From contig OZ234493.1 in the NCBI GenBank assembly GCA_965153455.1, forward strand, positions 7,802,213 through 7,866,212: a stretch of DNA of 64,000 nt, in the 5' to 3' direction. The stretch comes from Sphagnum compactum (lineage: Eukaryota; Bryophyta; Sphagnopsida; Sphagnales). The number at the start of each line of letters is the position of its first letter. Positions within the stretch are counted from its first letter, which is position 1. Below, in pieces: positions 49,600 to 62,703 of this stretch. Below the pieces are notes generated by a model, which ran no database searches, had not been told where the DNA came from, and worked only from the letters and a program-made list of their open reading frames with translations. Position numbers and translations under genes: made by a program.

Positions 49600-52567
49600 G
49601 TAGTATAGAATATTAAGGTGTTATGCACACCTTCAAAATTCAACTCATGATCAAATAACGATGTGTAATCAGGAATATTGTTATCATGTTATACAACACA
49701 TTGACCTACCCCGAATTAAAAATTTTGTTTCAAGAAAGCATCATGTGGGCACTACATGACATTACACCATATCAAATGAAACAATGGCAAAAAGCTAGAA
49801 CTAAATACACATAACAAGACCCTAGTGGCCACCTAACAAGATAGGAAAAAACATTTTAAAATTCTAATGTATAGATCAAATGCAATCACATACTACTTAA
49901 AATAACTCATAAAGTGCCATTCTAGAATCAGAATCCACAATCCTTTTGGCTTTTCCAACTCTTGCAAGAGTGACAATCATAGAACATAAAAGTTAAATTT
50001 ATAAAAATGCAAAAAGAAATAAAATCTTAAATAACTTATAGGGAATTCAAACCCCAACCTTAGAAAAAGGTGCTACCCATTGCAATTCAAGCCCTTACCT
50101 ACACCCCAAACCCAACTAGAAACAAAATCAATGCAAGTTGAAAAACAAATGAACCTAGGAGTTACTTGAATTCATGAGCATGCAATCAAAAGTCACCATT
50201 ATGGACCAAGTGAGATTTTGATGTCAAATAACATATGTATGCCAACCACCATCTAAAAAATAAACCCATCAAAGATGAATGATTTCTTTCACTATTGTGA
50301 TTCGTCATATGAAGTTCAATAGAAACTGCACATTAGTAGAATTCCAGGTTTTTCAAACTAGGTTTTATGGTTTAAAAAACCCCCAAAGTGACAAGTGTCA
50401 AAAATCCCCTTGGTTTTCTAAATCAAGTTGATTTTAACAAGTCCAGTATGATTGGGATGATTTTTTTGACCAACCCTGGGGTGGTGCTTTTGACCAGAGT
50501 TTTTGACAACATTTTTTTTTATTAGTGGTCAAATGATACACAATATATATGGTCATCTCAGTGCCCACATGTCATCATTTGATTTTTGCTTTGTTAATCA
50601 AATGGGCATCTAGTTTATTTGATTGTTAGTCAGCTTGGTAGTTTGAACATACCCATGTTTCCTTAGCCATGTGTCACCAAATGTTAGGTTATGTGGTTTA
50701 TTTTTCTCACTATTGTGTCCAAAGTGAACCTTAAACAACAATTTACTTAGCTCAAAACTAGCATGTCTAATTTCATTGTGAGATGGTGTTTTCATCTTGC
50801 AAGAAACATTATGATAATTTATGTTCAATATTTGATTCTACTATGAATAATACGAATTGTAAGCTAGAAAACTACAACAATTGATCACATGGATTGAAGG
50901 AAGTTATGGAAATAAAAGCTTACCTTGATTTTTAATAAGTTATGTTTCATGAAAAGTGTTTTAAATGGGGTTCATTATAGATGGCAAATTGTTGGATTTG
51001 TTGGATTTGCTACTTTTGACTAGGATAGGAAGGATTATGAATTTATGGGGTGAACTTCTAAAATCAAAAGTAAAGCCATAATCTTTGGTGTCACAATTAG
51101 CTTTTCTCATCACCAACATTCTAGTAGGATGTTTACAAAGAATTTTCATGAAATTAATGTTGTTGATTTAAGATTTTTTTTTCACTACACATATGGAAAA
51201 TTATGGAAAAACATTTCATTCATCAAACAATTGCACAAATTTGTAAACATTTTAGTGTTCCATGCAGTTGGTTGTGGCATTTGTTCATGCATGCAATAGA
51301 TTTATAAATTGATCAACTTCTTAGACTACATGTACTTTTTTTGTGCTTGATATTGTGTTCATTAACAATGTGCCTCCAAAAGAATAAGAGAGATAACAAT
51401 TGCTAATGTCAATGCCAATGCAATTTGTTGACTAATATGTTGTTTTTTTTTATATTTGAATTTGTCAATTACTTCCTGCCTTTTGTGTGAATGCATACAT
51501 TGGAAATTTTTTTATGTGTTAAGTTATGACTATAGGTTTGTTGAAAATTTTGATACATATTTGCCAACTCAAACAAAAGTTTTGTGAATGCAAGGTATGC
51601 ACTAATGATTTCATGGAAAAGTAATGTTAGACATAGAAAATGGAGTGTAATTACTTGGCCAAATGACTTTGATGCACAAGTATTCTACCTCAAAATTTTC
51701 TTTCAAATCCTTCCAATCTTTTCAAGTCCTTTCAAGTTCATTTTCAAGTCAAATTTAAAAGCCATAAATTATCATTCAGAGATATAATATAAATTTATCA
51801 ATGTTACCATAAAATTGCATGTTGCAAAATTAATGTGCATAAATAATTTTGGATTGATAATCAATTTTGTCAAAATATGATGTATTATAACCCTATTATG
51901 AAATGAAATAGTTCACCAAACAAGTTCCAACATGTTCCATAAACTTCTTCAAATAAAACTTCAAAGAAATATGTCCCATCAAAAAATATATATATACAAT
52001 CCCATATTTAACCTTTATCTCTTTCTCTTACAAAATCATTTTGATGCATAACATAGATTCATCATTGTAACATCAATTCTTCATGTCTCACGTTCATTAC
52101 AAGTGATTTCAACATTGACACGCTCACAACCTCAAGTAGGTCAATTGATTGTTAACAACTCTTTGAATTTATGACCACATTCAACGACAAACCCCATATT
52201 TGTACTTCACTAAAAAACAAAGAGTAGTACTCATCATATTTGAACAAATGTCAAAAGCAATTGTGTATATCAAAAGGTTATTATCTAGATTATCATAAGC
52301 ATATTGTATAATTTGAATGCAAACTTTTTAACAATTTGAGCAATGCTCAATTAAAGGCACCAAACTTTGTTTCATGTAACACACTCAAATGAGTCATATA
52401 TACTGTGTATATATATATACATTTTTGCAATTAAGTTTATAATCATTAAAAGGATAGAACCATCTCATAGTTCTCACTTGTTTTGTTTTGTGCCCTAATT
52501 TATTTGTTTATGTTTTTGTGTTAGGATGAAAATTTCCACATTTAAAAAAAGTTCAATGCTACAGTCT

Positions 52568-52899
52568 ATTAGCCACTTCCATGACTTAAAATAACGACCA
52601 AATTTTGCTATGTGTACATTGAAGACGATCATTAGCCATGGATTTTGCCAAGTGTATATTGAAGATGATCCATCATATTAGCCATGGATTTTGCCAAGTG
52701 TATACTGAAGATGATTGATCATATTAGCCATGGATTTTGCCAAGCGTATATTGAAGATGATCGATCATATTAGCCATGGATTTTGCCAAGCGTACATTGA
52801 AGATGATCGATCATATTAGCCATGGATTTTGCCAAGCGTACATTGAAGATGATCGATCATATTAGCCATTTCCACGACTAAAAAGAACTATCAAATTGC
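52568..52899 (+). repeat. 46-bp satellite, five full units with related flanks
   Basis: Units start at 52631, 52677, 52723, 52769 and 52815 at exact 46-bp spacing, each ATTAGCCATGGATTTTGCCA then AGxGTATATTGAAGATGATC-like sequence. The left flank (52568-52630) and right flank (52861-52899) both begin ATTAGCCAxTTCCAxGACT, so the ends of the array belong to one longer related unit. Confidence 0.9.
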
Positions 52900-52971
52900 A
52901 TAATAACCTTGGTGCAAGGCATTATTGAGGTGTGCTCAGTCTTGTAAAGGATAGAACCTCTAGGTAGGTAG

Positions 52972-53018
52972 GTAGGGTTGTAGGTAAGAACTTGTAGGTA
53001 GGTAGGTAGGTAGGTAAG
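52972..53018 (+). repeat. TAGG tetranucleotide microsatellite
   Basis: Two runs of TAGG, with three and five perfect copies, are separated by about 17 bp. The same word dominates 7262-8385. Confidence 0.8.
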
Positions 53019-53142
53019 AGGATAACTTGAGGTTGGCATCATTTCAGAACAAGAGTTCAATGTGAGCAAGCTCTCAGCCCTGGAAGACTGCACAGTAGTA
53101 CAAAAGCATACACATAGAGAAAGCTTCATGTGTGTATTTCTT

Positions 53143-53166
53143 CACACACACACACACACACACACA
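53143..53166 (+). repeat. CA dinucleotide microsatellite
   Basis: About twelve uninterrupted CA copies lie some 700 bp downstream of the DXS stop. A short ATC repeat follows near 53388-53401. Confidence 0.9.
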
Positions 53167-53860
53167 ATCTGCATCTTTACCACCCTAACATTCCTCATTA
53201 GTGTTATGCTAGACTGAAGTTTTGTGTTATATATACACAAAACCTGTAACATACAAATGTTTCCAAAAGAAAGAAATTTAGTTCTACAATTGGGCTGATG
53301 ATATATTAAAAAAACCAATAAACAAGTCTGGTAAGTTAATAAGAGGGCACACTGGCAGCAGCAGTACACTGCTTGCTGCTGAGGGTTCATCATCATCATC
53401 ATACATGTTCAACTTCCTGAGAACTGTTGGTTTGTGAAACTATGACTTGCACCTTCTGAGTTGTTGCTAACACGTATAATTCGTTCACAAGAGTTTTACA
53501 CCACTTGTGCTCTATGTCTATTATGAAAAAGAGAAGCCACAGCACAACTAAGAGCCTCTTCTATCCTCTTCTTCTTTGCCTCTGTATTTTCCATCCAGGC
53601 CTGGGGGCACTTACTGCATTTGTTTTGTAGGGGAAGTCTCTTACTATTGTGTCTCTCTTAAGCCAGGTTTTCTGGGCCATATTCTTTGGACATGTACAAA
53701 GCTATAGCATTGAGAATACACACTGTACATCTCTCCAACAGACTGAACATTGGACTCTGTCTAATGGGTGTGGTGTTTACTTGAAAGTTTCTGGAAGGAC
53801 TCATTGTTTTCCTTCTTGTCAGTGAGAGAGGCTTGGCATAGAAGAGCTGGAAACTTGAAA

Positions 53861-56800
53861 TCAATATCTGCTAAGGCACAGTGCTTCTCGGGGTCCACCC
53901 ACAATTGACATCACTGTTGCTGCAATTTGATTGGCAGTTAACCCAGCTTCTTTGATCTGATCTATTGGTGATCCATGGTCGATGTACCGGTCTGGCAACA
54001 CCATAGGCCTCCACTGCCAGGCCAGAAAGGAACAGTCAGCATCAATCATCCAGAGACAGTGCAAGATGAGTGGTACAAAGGAGGAAAAGATTGAGCAGAT
54101 ACTGCCAAGATGACCTGACCAGGTCTTTTCACAATTACTAATATTGCTCCCTCCTTCTCATAGGTGGACACTCTTCCAAAGGTGGCCTAGACTGCAGTAG
54201 TACTCAGTTCGTAGCTAGTACAAGAGTAAAGGTGCAGCTCACCTTAAGATTTCCATCCAGAAGCCCTTCAAGAGCAAGAAAGTGTGCAACATGGGCTGCA
54301 AATCCTCCAATGGAACCTTCTTCAACTGTGATGAGCACCTCATGCTCCTTAGCAAGAGCTCTGATGAGGTCTTTGTCTAGTGGCTTGCAGAATCTGGCAT
54401 CTGCAACAGTGGCAGAGATGCCTTGCTCCAGTAAAGAGGCTTGGGCTGCTATACAGTTCTGCACCATTGTTCCATATCCAAGTATGGCCACACGAGTTCC
54501 CTCCACCAGCACCCGACCTTTGCCAACCTGGGAGTCCAAAAAGCATCATGAGCTAGAGTGCTGGATGGAAGAGGAAAAGACAGATGGTCTTCCAAATTCT
54601 TCAGAGAAACACCAGATATGTTACCATAGTTGTTATGTCCCATCCCTCGTTTACAAAATAAAGAGGGAGAGGGAAGCTGATAGGGAAGGATCCAAAGCAG
54701 ACCTCAATAGGAACACCCTTATTGTTAAGAGGGAGAGGGACACCAACTCCATTGCCCCGAGGAAATCTAAAGCAGCTGGGTCTATCATCAATGGCAGCTG
54801 CTGTTGCCACCATATGCATGAGCTCAGCCTCATCTGCTGGGGCCATCACAACCATGTTGGGCAAGCATGCCATGTAGGTAATATCAAAAGCTCCACAGTG
54901 GGTGGGACCATCTGCCCCCACAAGCCCTGCTCTATCTAGCGCAAACCTTACTGGCAGCTTTTGCAGATCTACATCATGTATCACCTGCAAACAAATGTCC
55001 AGTCTTGAGTATTGTATGTGTGGCACTTATCTCAACTTCAAGATGTCCGATGAAGTTCACGGTGGCTCATTGTTGCAATCAGTTGTAGGCCAGAATCCTT
55101 CTAGGTGCATCTTATGTAGTCACTGCAACTAGTCACCAGATTGCCTGAATGTTTGGACCTAAGGGTCTCAGAAGAAGACTTATTCTCTGGGTATACCAAC
55201 TAAAATGTCCAAACCTCCAACTAGGATGCAGTTGCAGTTAGAGAGTGACAAAATAATTAGTAAAAGAAAAGTACATTTTGGTTCTCTTGTATTGTCAGTG
55301 GAAACAAAAGAATTGAGAGCTTCACTTTTCTTAAGGGTTTAGGAGACTCCAACCTGATCATAGCCACGTTGCAGGAAAGAAGAGTAGATGGCACAGAAAG
55401 GTATTATGCCCTCAGTGGCAAGGCCAGCAGCAAATGTGACAGCATGTTGTTCAGCAATCCCAACGTCAAAAGTCCGTTGAGGGAAATGTTTTTGGAAGTA
55501 GTTGAGGCCAGTGCCACCTCCCATGGCAGCATGGATGGCCACCACCTTGCTGTCTAACTCTGCCTCTGCTATGAGCGCATTGGCAAAGTACTGTGTGTAT
55601 GTCAAGGTTGATGAAGGTGCCTTGAACTGCTTTCCTGACTCTGGGTCAAACTTCACCACACCTGACAAATTGTATAGCATGACAAGACTATCAGTCCAGA
55701 TGTCCATGCCATTCAAATTCATACCATCTTCCAGATGGTGTGAAACAGCTATCTTACCTTTGAGGTACTTGAATGTTCAATCGAGCTGCTGCTTTTGAAT
55801 ACATAACAACTTTCTCACCTAAGCACTAGCAATAACACTGCTGTTTCGTCAATGGCTTCAAGGTGACCCAGAATTACTCCTCATGAGATTGGGTGCAATT
55901 CCTGAAATGTGGCCCTTGAGATAAAACTGGCCCTGAAGTCAACTGACTAAACCTTGTGCTATCAAGACAATTCAGTAGCAAGGAAACCACATTGGTGTTG
56001 AGTACAGAGGAATACAATATACAGACAGCAGACATATGAGAGTAAGTGGCAACAGGCTCTGTCAAAAATCTGACGAAGGATTGGAGTTTGAAATACCCTA
56101 CATGACAGGTTCATAATGAAGCTCTAAAATAAAGGGAATGCTGATCAGAGGCAGTGACACGTCTGTATGATTAAAGATCTTGGAGGCTGCTAACTTGCTG
56201 TAACAATAAATAGCAGAATGGCAAAATGCAAACAAGTCAGGACCAACTACATGCTCTTTATTCTACATCAAGCATGTGCTCTACATCCTTAACATCCACT
56301 GTCTTATGTTGGATAGTTCAGTGTGCATGCTTAGGATATGTCATATGCTTAGTTTAGTTAACATCACAGCAAATTTCACTTTGGAAACTAGAATAGAATT
56401 TGGGAAATGCACCAGGCCACCCTCAGGGGACCTGAAATTGAAGAAGGATGAGGACATACCATGATATTTGTCGGCAGCTCGCTCAGCATAAGGATACCCA
56501 TGACCTTTCTCAGTGACAACATGGATGAGCACAGGACCACTGGCTGTAGCAGATTTCACATTCTCCAGAATGGTGACAAGGTCTTCAATGTTGTGGCCAT
56601 CCACAGGACCAATGTAATACAGCCCTAGCTCCTCAAACATTGTGGAACCAGATCCACTGATCATCCCCCTTGCAAATTCATCTACTTTTGAAGCTATCTC
56701 GTGGGTTGAACCTCCTATCTGCTTTGTCACACCCTGTACACAAGAACACTGTTAATCCACCTTCTGTCAAAGCCAGTAGACCACACCACCTCTGATAGAG

Positions 56801-59413
56801 GAGCAATTATGTCTGAAGTGGCACCACATGTTATGCCTCCTATAAGCTGATGCACCAGTCTCTTTCTACACTATCCCAAATCTCAAAACTATGAGGTATA
56901 AACAAGGCAGGCGCTGCATCCTCCAGGGTTTGCCCTGTTTTTGCTTGTGGATGACAATTGAAAATGTCACTGCAGCCTCCAAGGTTTGTACTGACTCCTG
57001 AGTTTATTTGTGTAAGAGTGGAAGGCACTAATCATGGCTGGTGGACATGGAACAAATGATCTAGCATGGTACCCAGTTGGATCTCCACTAACCACTAGGG
57101 TTGTTGGCTTGATGCTACATTATACACATGAGGTATGAACCTTACCTTTGCAGCTTCTCGAAGCTTGCGGAGCTGTTTGTTGGACTGCAGTTTGCTGAGG
57201 GTGCTGCTGAGAGCACCCACAGGATGAGCTGGGCCATCCAAGGTTGCAGTAGGGAGGGAGACTTGCTTGTTATCATTGAGCACCACTATCAGGTTGCTGT
57301 CTAGATAGCCTGCATTGTTCATGGCCTCATATGCCTGCCCTGCTGTCATTGCTCCATCTCCAATCACACTCACCACATTGTTGTGCCTTCCTTGAAGGTC
57401 TCTTCCCACTGCCATCCCTGGAGAGCTCCACAAAAGAGCAGATCAGATAGTGGCATGTCTTCCTGGGAATATTGGCATGTGATATCAGATTCAATCTGCA
57501 GCCATGAAGTTACTGAAAGACGTGTAAAGAGGTGGTTGAGAAATCAAAGAGGTTCCAGGATTTTACCAAGGCCAGCAGAGATGGTGGTGGAACTATGACC
57601 AGCACCAAAAGCATCATATTCGCTCTCAGCACGCTTGGTGAACCCTGCTAGTCCCGATGTCTGCCTCAGGGTATGCATCTTTCTTCTCCTTCCTGTCAGG
57701 ATTTTGTGAGGATATGCCTGCAATAACATATAAACATGCAACCCACAAGTCATCAATGACCTGTAAATTCAGGTAGCAAAACACAATCAGACCCAAAGGA
57801 GAACCATCACAAACACAACAAACAGACGGTTCTTTTGTTCTCCTTGAAGCCAAGTGCATTAACACCTGCAATTTAAGTCCTAATATGCCTAGAACTCACT
57901 CCAAAGCCGGGCTTTTCAAGTGCGATCTTCATACCAGCAAGTTTTCCTTCTCGTTATCACAAGAGATCAGAACCTGTCGCTTACTGTCAAAGAGAAACTG
58001 CAGATCGTGTAGTTTACCTGGTGGCCAACATCCCAAAGGATTTTGTCTTCAGGAGCATTAAAGACATAGTGAAGAGCAACAGTCAAGTCCACGACACCCA
58101 ACCCTGACCCAAGATGGCCACCTGTCTTGGACACCGAGAACACCATATCGGTACGCAGTTCATCGGCCAGCTGCTGTAGGTCCTGCTCTCAGTTTCACCA
58201 CACAGATCGGGTTTAGATCGTACACAAAACAAACAGTATACAAAGACATTACCCTAGCCATGTCAAGACACACATGATCTATTCAGATTGTTGTTGTGCC
58301 TGATGCGATGCACGAATTGATTCCTGAGATCACCACGAACCTGGTTATATTGCCACTGTAGATGTGCCGGCATAGATCTAATCTCGAAGAGTGTACTATG
58401 CTCCTTACCTTAATGTTAAGGTTCTTCATCTGGGCGGGGTAGTTGATGGTGTCTAGCAGCGGTGTCGGAGGCTCCTCCGCATAATATTCACCGCCTTTCA
58501 CTACATTCATCGCATTCTCCCCGTCGATATGAATTGCACTCCCGTTGCTGCTTCTGCTGCTGCTTCCATTTGCGCCATGATCTGCATCTGCCCTTGCCAT
58601 GACTGCCTTCGCCAAACGCACCTGCATTGATGAATCCGCACAATCACCACGTTTTCAACCTCGGTCTCATCATCACCACAACTCCAGGAGCACATCATGT
58701 ACATCTCGAGGTCGATAAAACCTTCATGCTGCCATGACGACCGGCGATCTCATAACAAATATTAATTGGTACCAGAGTCTCGTAACTCGGACTGAAAGAC
58801 TAAACTGCTGCACTATACAAATATACGAAAGCAAAGCTCTCAACGAGTCTCTTCTTCATATTCATGATGTGCAAAAAAACAATCACAGAACTGGTTGTTC
58901 CAAACTGTAGAATAGAAAACTTCGCCGAAAACCGTGTGACAGCATACATTAGAGGCGCTTGAAACTATCAAGCTCAACAATCGTAGCAAGTAGCCGAAAC
59001 TCTAAGAAGAAGGAAAAAAAACCACCGTGCATGCCTGTACCCCGGAAGGCAAAAAAACTGTCAAATCCACAACAAACCTTGGAAATATTGTGAAATCGCC
59101 GGCTTTTGCTTCTTCCAGAGCGTGACATTCCGTTGATACTAGTCGTCCGCTGCAACCATCCTAGGTGCTTAGCATCCAAACCTGCAGCGGCGGACATAAC
59201 AGCAGCTCGCACAGGCAACAACATGGATAGACTGGAGCCCTGCAGTCGATCTCGCCGCCGTTGCTGCTGCACATATTCACGTGCAGCAGCACCACCAGTA
59301 CTACCGACCTGCATAAACATCGACGTTGACGCTACTGCTGCTGCTGCTGCTCCTCCTCCTCCTCCTCCTCCTCCTGCTGCCGCTGCCGGCGATGATAATC
59401 GAAGTGTTGCCAT
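53861..59413 (-). CDS. DXS: 1-deoxy-D-xylulose-5-phosphate synthase, complete ten-exon gene
   Basis: DXS condenses pyruvate and glyceraldehyde 3-phosphate into DXP, the first and flux-controlling step of the plastid MEP pathway to isoprenoids, using thiamine diphosphate. Exons: 59413-59078, 58621-58409, 58182-58018, 57717-57567, 57417-57146, 56733-56460, 55661-55354, 54984-54703, 54527-54243 and 54013-53861; all have GT/AG ends and compatible phases, giving 812 residues. Exon 1 is a Ser/Ala/Arg-rich transit-peptide-like region with poly-Gly and poly-Ala. The enzyme begins at about [10 protein letters not shown] in exon 2. Key sites are GHQ (His about 237), the thiamine motif GDGAMTAGQ to NDN (about 308-338) and the catalytic Glu of [10 protein letters not shown] (about 541). 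The C-terminal domain ends [10 protein letters not shown] to CLSRY. It is longer than the usual 710-720, mainly at the N-terminus. The start MATLRLS is chosen as transit-peptide-like; an in-frame ATG at 59530 would add 39 residues. Confidence 0.96.
59333..59380 (-). repeat. Coding trinucleotide repeats in DXS exon 1
   Basis: Adjacent GGA and GCA-type triplet runs (plus strand CCT and GCT) encode eight or so glycines followed by alanines near residues 14-26 of DXS, in the predicted transit peptide. Such repeats vary in length without harming the mature enzyme. Confidence 0.8.
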
Positions 59414-59973
59414 GTTTAAAACTCGCTGAGATCGATGTTCGAAAATCTGCAACCGCGTCTCTGGCAGTCTCTTGAAATTTTTCTTGCTTTTTGTTCTTTT
59501 TCCTCTTCCGGTCGATCCCTCTACGATCACTGGTCGAGTGAGTTTCGCAACGATTCGTTAATAATCCAATGAACTAAAAAATTCCACATATAAGAAGAAG
59601 CTTCGTAACAACAACAACAGGAATGAAAGAATTTCGTGAGCTTCCTTCCTGGAGCTTCTGGCTACCTATACATACAGCTGCAGCACATCTACACAAAGCA
59701 GAAAAATCCAAAAGAGGCTGCACGATAATTATGCAGGAATAAAGAAGAAAAAAAGTGATGAACAAGAAGAACAGGCGAGCAAGCGCAAAAAAAAACACGT
59801 TGTCCAAAACCGAAAGCCAAGAAGGAACGCGCAAACAACAACAAAAACAACGGAAAGCAAAAAAACACTGCGGCCAAAGTGGCGATGAAGAGACGAAGGA
59901 CGAGATACGCGAGAAGATGGGATTGGGAACGAAAGAAGAAGTGAGCAGGAAAATTTTCAGCTGGCGCGGACAC

Positions 59974-59981
59974 TATTTATA
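59974..59981 (-). promoter_or_regulatory. TATA box of DXS
   Basis: The minus strand reads TATAAATAGTG here, a strong match to a plant TATA box, about 560 bp before the DXS start. Transcription would begin near 59945, giving a 5' UTR of roughly 530 nt that is pyrimidine-rich on the gene strand and has several upstream ATGs. Confidence 0.6.
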
Positions 59982-60193
59982 CGCATGGGCAGGAAGGAAG
60001 GAAGGACTCAGGTGGAAAGGGTAAAGGGAAGAAAAAGAATGTAAAATTTATAATTTTCTGGCATTTTATTTTTTTCTATTTTCTTTTGCTTCACAATTTG
60101 ATCCAGTGTTTTTTTAATCTGGCGAAATTTCTCTATTTTTCGACGAAGAAATTGCGATTTAGGCTTTGAAGATTTTGAGGGAAGTGAACTTAT

Positions 60194-60404
60194 GGTGCAT
60201 TCACACTTGATGTTAAGTCAATATTAAATCAAAATCTACATGGCAGCCTAGGTGGCATCCAATGTTAAATGAGCGATAGCTTAATGTTAAGTGAATGTTA
60301 AATTAACGTAAAATGTTTATGGTAAGTAGTTATAAGTCCTAAATGACTAGCATGGTGTTAGAGGGACTCAACACTAGAGTCCTAACACCAAGTGTGAATG
60401 CACC
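60194..60404. mobile_element. MITE-like element upstream of DXS
   Basis: A 211-bp non-coding segment has 22-bp terminal inverted repeats, 60194-60215 and 60383-60404, matching at 21 positions and starting GGTGCATTCACACTTG. The inside has repeated AATGTTAA words. No convincing target-site duplication is seen. It lies about 0.2-0.4 kb upstream of the DXS TATA box. Confidence 0.75.
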
Positions 60405-60558
60405 TTTATTCCTTCCAATCCTTTTCCTTTGATCATATATTTCGATAGCCATGAGCTTTCAAGCTCTTGTGTAAAGGGGTTTCAAACTAGGATCCCCTTG
60501 CATTGCACACTTAATCAAGTGTCCATGTTTTCATTTAATATCAAAAATAAAGGGTTTT

Positions 60559-60622
60559 GTCACACTAGTTTTATTTTTGATAAAGGGTTTAGTTTTATTA
60601 TCAAAAACAAAACTAGTGTGAC
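60559..60622. repeat. 24-bp inverted repeat (hairpin)
   Basis: The arms 60559-60582 and 60599-60622 match at 23 of 24 positions around a 16-nt loop; the left arm begins GTCACACTAGTTTTATTTTT. It could be a trimmed mobile-element end or a cruciform-forming site. Confidence 0.75.
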
Positions 60623-61991
60623 ATGTGTTGTTGGACCAAGTGTGAACTCATTATTCAATTAATTTCTCCTTCAAAAAATAGATTTTTGTACTTTATTTGA
60701 ATTCGCAATGCCAAAAAAAGCTAATCAAAATTTAATATTTTTCACAAATAAGCTTTGAAACTTTTCAAATCATTTCATTAAATCTTATTCATTGAGGGTT
60801 TTTTTAACATTGTCAAGAACGTGCCCATATTCCCTTATAATTTTTTTTATTTAAATTGATTTCCAATTAAAAATTGTTAAATATTCAACATCATGAAACC
60901 AACTCAATGCACCCGTGCTCAATGAGTAGGACCCTATTCAATGAGTAGGGCTCTCCAACATTACCAAGAGAACAACAAGGGGCATTGTGATTTGGGAGGT
61001 CTCAACTCAACAAACCAAAACAAACAAACAACCTTTCTTCATAGATAGAAGAGTTGGCATGGTAGGGTGGACCAATTTTGGTGTCAAGGGGTATTTTTTC
61101 TACAATGGGTGTGATTGCAAGTGTTATATCTTATTACATATGTTGGGTTTGGTTAATAGGGATTCATTTTCAAATAATAAACTTTAATATTTACATGGTG
61201 CATTTTTTTTTAATGTTAAAAACATAAAATCCCAAGAGTTATGAACTTTTAAAATTGAAAAATCAAGATGTAAAGCCAACTACAATTAGGCTAATGGACT
61301 TTAATTTTGTTCAATGATGGATCTAGAACTTGTTTAGGGAATTGGTTTCAAGGTGGAGATTTATTAATAAAAACAATGCAAAGAGTTTTGCGTCACATGA
61401 AAATTGGAGGTATTACACTATGGACTTTTGATTGCTGAAAAAACACACCCTACTTTTAAAAATCCATAGCATTTAAAAACAAAAGTGTTTTGAATTAAAA
61501 TTTTGTAAACTTATATAAATCAATAGCCTTTACAATGCACAAATCACATATGGAAAAAAATTGTTAAGAATGGATAGATATCATTTTGCCATCATCATCT
61601 GTCGACATTATGCACATTGTGAAGCTTGCAAAATGGACTTTGAATCAAGTTTTTTGTTTTGTCGAATTTTGGTCCACCCAACCATTCCAAGACCCATAGA
61701 TATTTAAGATTTTAAACCCTTTGAATTTTTCACAGAATTTTTGATAAAAACACTTTCAAATTATTACAAAACCCACCCTTCCCCACTCTCCACCCCACGC
61801 CCTACCTCCCCCCCCCCAACAACCATTGTTTTCACGTGAAAAATCCAAGGAATTTAAAGTTTAAAATATTCTTGTTAGTTATTGTATTAGTTATAAAATT
61901 TCAAACCCTAAATATTTTGTCCCTAAAAATAATTTTCTGCTTGTGCTTTATGTGCGTTAGCATTCTTGAAAGGGGGGAGGGGGCAGGGGTG

Positions 61992-62045
61992 AGCACGCAC
62001 CCAAGGTGAAATAAATGCCCTTCAACTCCACCTTGGGTGCATGCT
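61992..62045. repeat. 17-bp inverted repeat (hairpin)
   Basis: AGCACGCACCCAAGGTG at 61992-62008 pairs with 62029-62045 at 16 of 17 positions around a 20-nt loop. A G-rich run precedes it at 61972-61990. Confidence 0.7.
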
Positions 62046-62526
62046 TATTTTAGGAACACACCACTTCTAGTGTGTAATTAATTTTACATGTATGTAAAAG
62101 AACTCATAAAACTCTACTGGTTTGCGAATGAATGTTGAGGGTGCCTTATTTTCAATAAAGTTGATATTGTTGGATGAAAAGGAGTAAGATGAAGGCACAT
62201 TGGATGAAGATTTAATGGAAAGTGTTTCATTTTGTCGAAAGTAATAGATGACAAGAATAATTAGTTGATGGGTGTAGTCATAATAACACATACAACAATA
62301 AATGTAACGTTTGCTTAGTTTTTTTATGTTTTAAAATCGTAATTTAATTTTATGTTGAAATTGTAACATTTGTTTATACAGTTGTATTTTTAATATATCA
62401 TGTACACGTGAATTAATTTGAAATTAATCCAATGAATTAGAAATTAACAAAGTCATTCATTAAACATTATGACATTTTTTTTAAACAGGAAAAATACTTG
62501 TAAATGGATTTGAATTCTTTTGAAAA

Positions 62527-62703
62527 TAATGTTTTTGGCCAAAATTTTAACATAAACCTTAATAAATTAGTATGAAGAGAATTTAAAAATTCTTCAGAAA
62601 TTTTTTTGAAAACTTTTTCAGGAAATTCCAAGAATATTTTAGGAATATTTTTCAAAAAAAGTCACAAAAATAGTCAAAAAGTAGGCAAGTGTGATTCATG
62701 TTA
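62527..62703 (-). repeat. Dispersed repeat, inverted relative to 12998-13168
   Basis: Its reverse complement follows 12998-13168 word for word in places, including the AAGGTTTATGTTAAAA segment. The two copies are 49 kb apart in opposite orientation. Confidence 0.55.

Larger units (their letters stand above)
46963..53860. other. Spacer with MITE copy, unrecognised frame and satellites
   Basis: This region has no supported host gene. It holds the second MITE-like copy (47241-47499), a broken frame of unknown origin (48818-49599), the 46-bp satellite (52568-52899), a TAGG repeat (52972-53018) and a CA repeat (53143-53166). The remaining AT-rich sequence shows nothing distinct. The last few hundred bases probably include the DXS 3' UTR. 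Confidence 0.6.

Noticed and set aside
54232-54939. Plus-strand 235-codon frame
   Set aside because: It is antisense to DXS exons 8 and 9 and crosses their intron; the minus strand carries the conserved protein.
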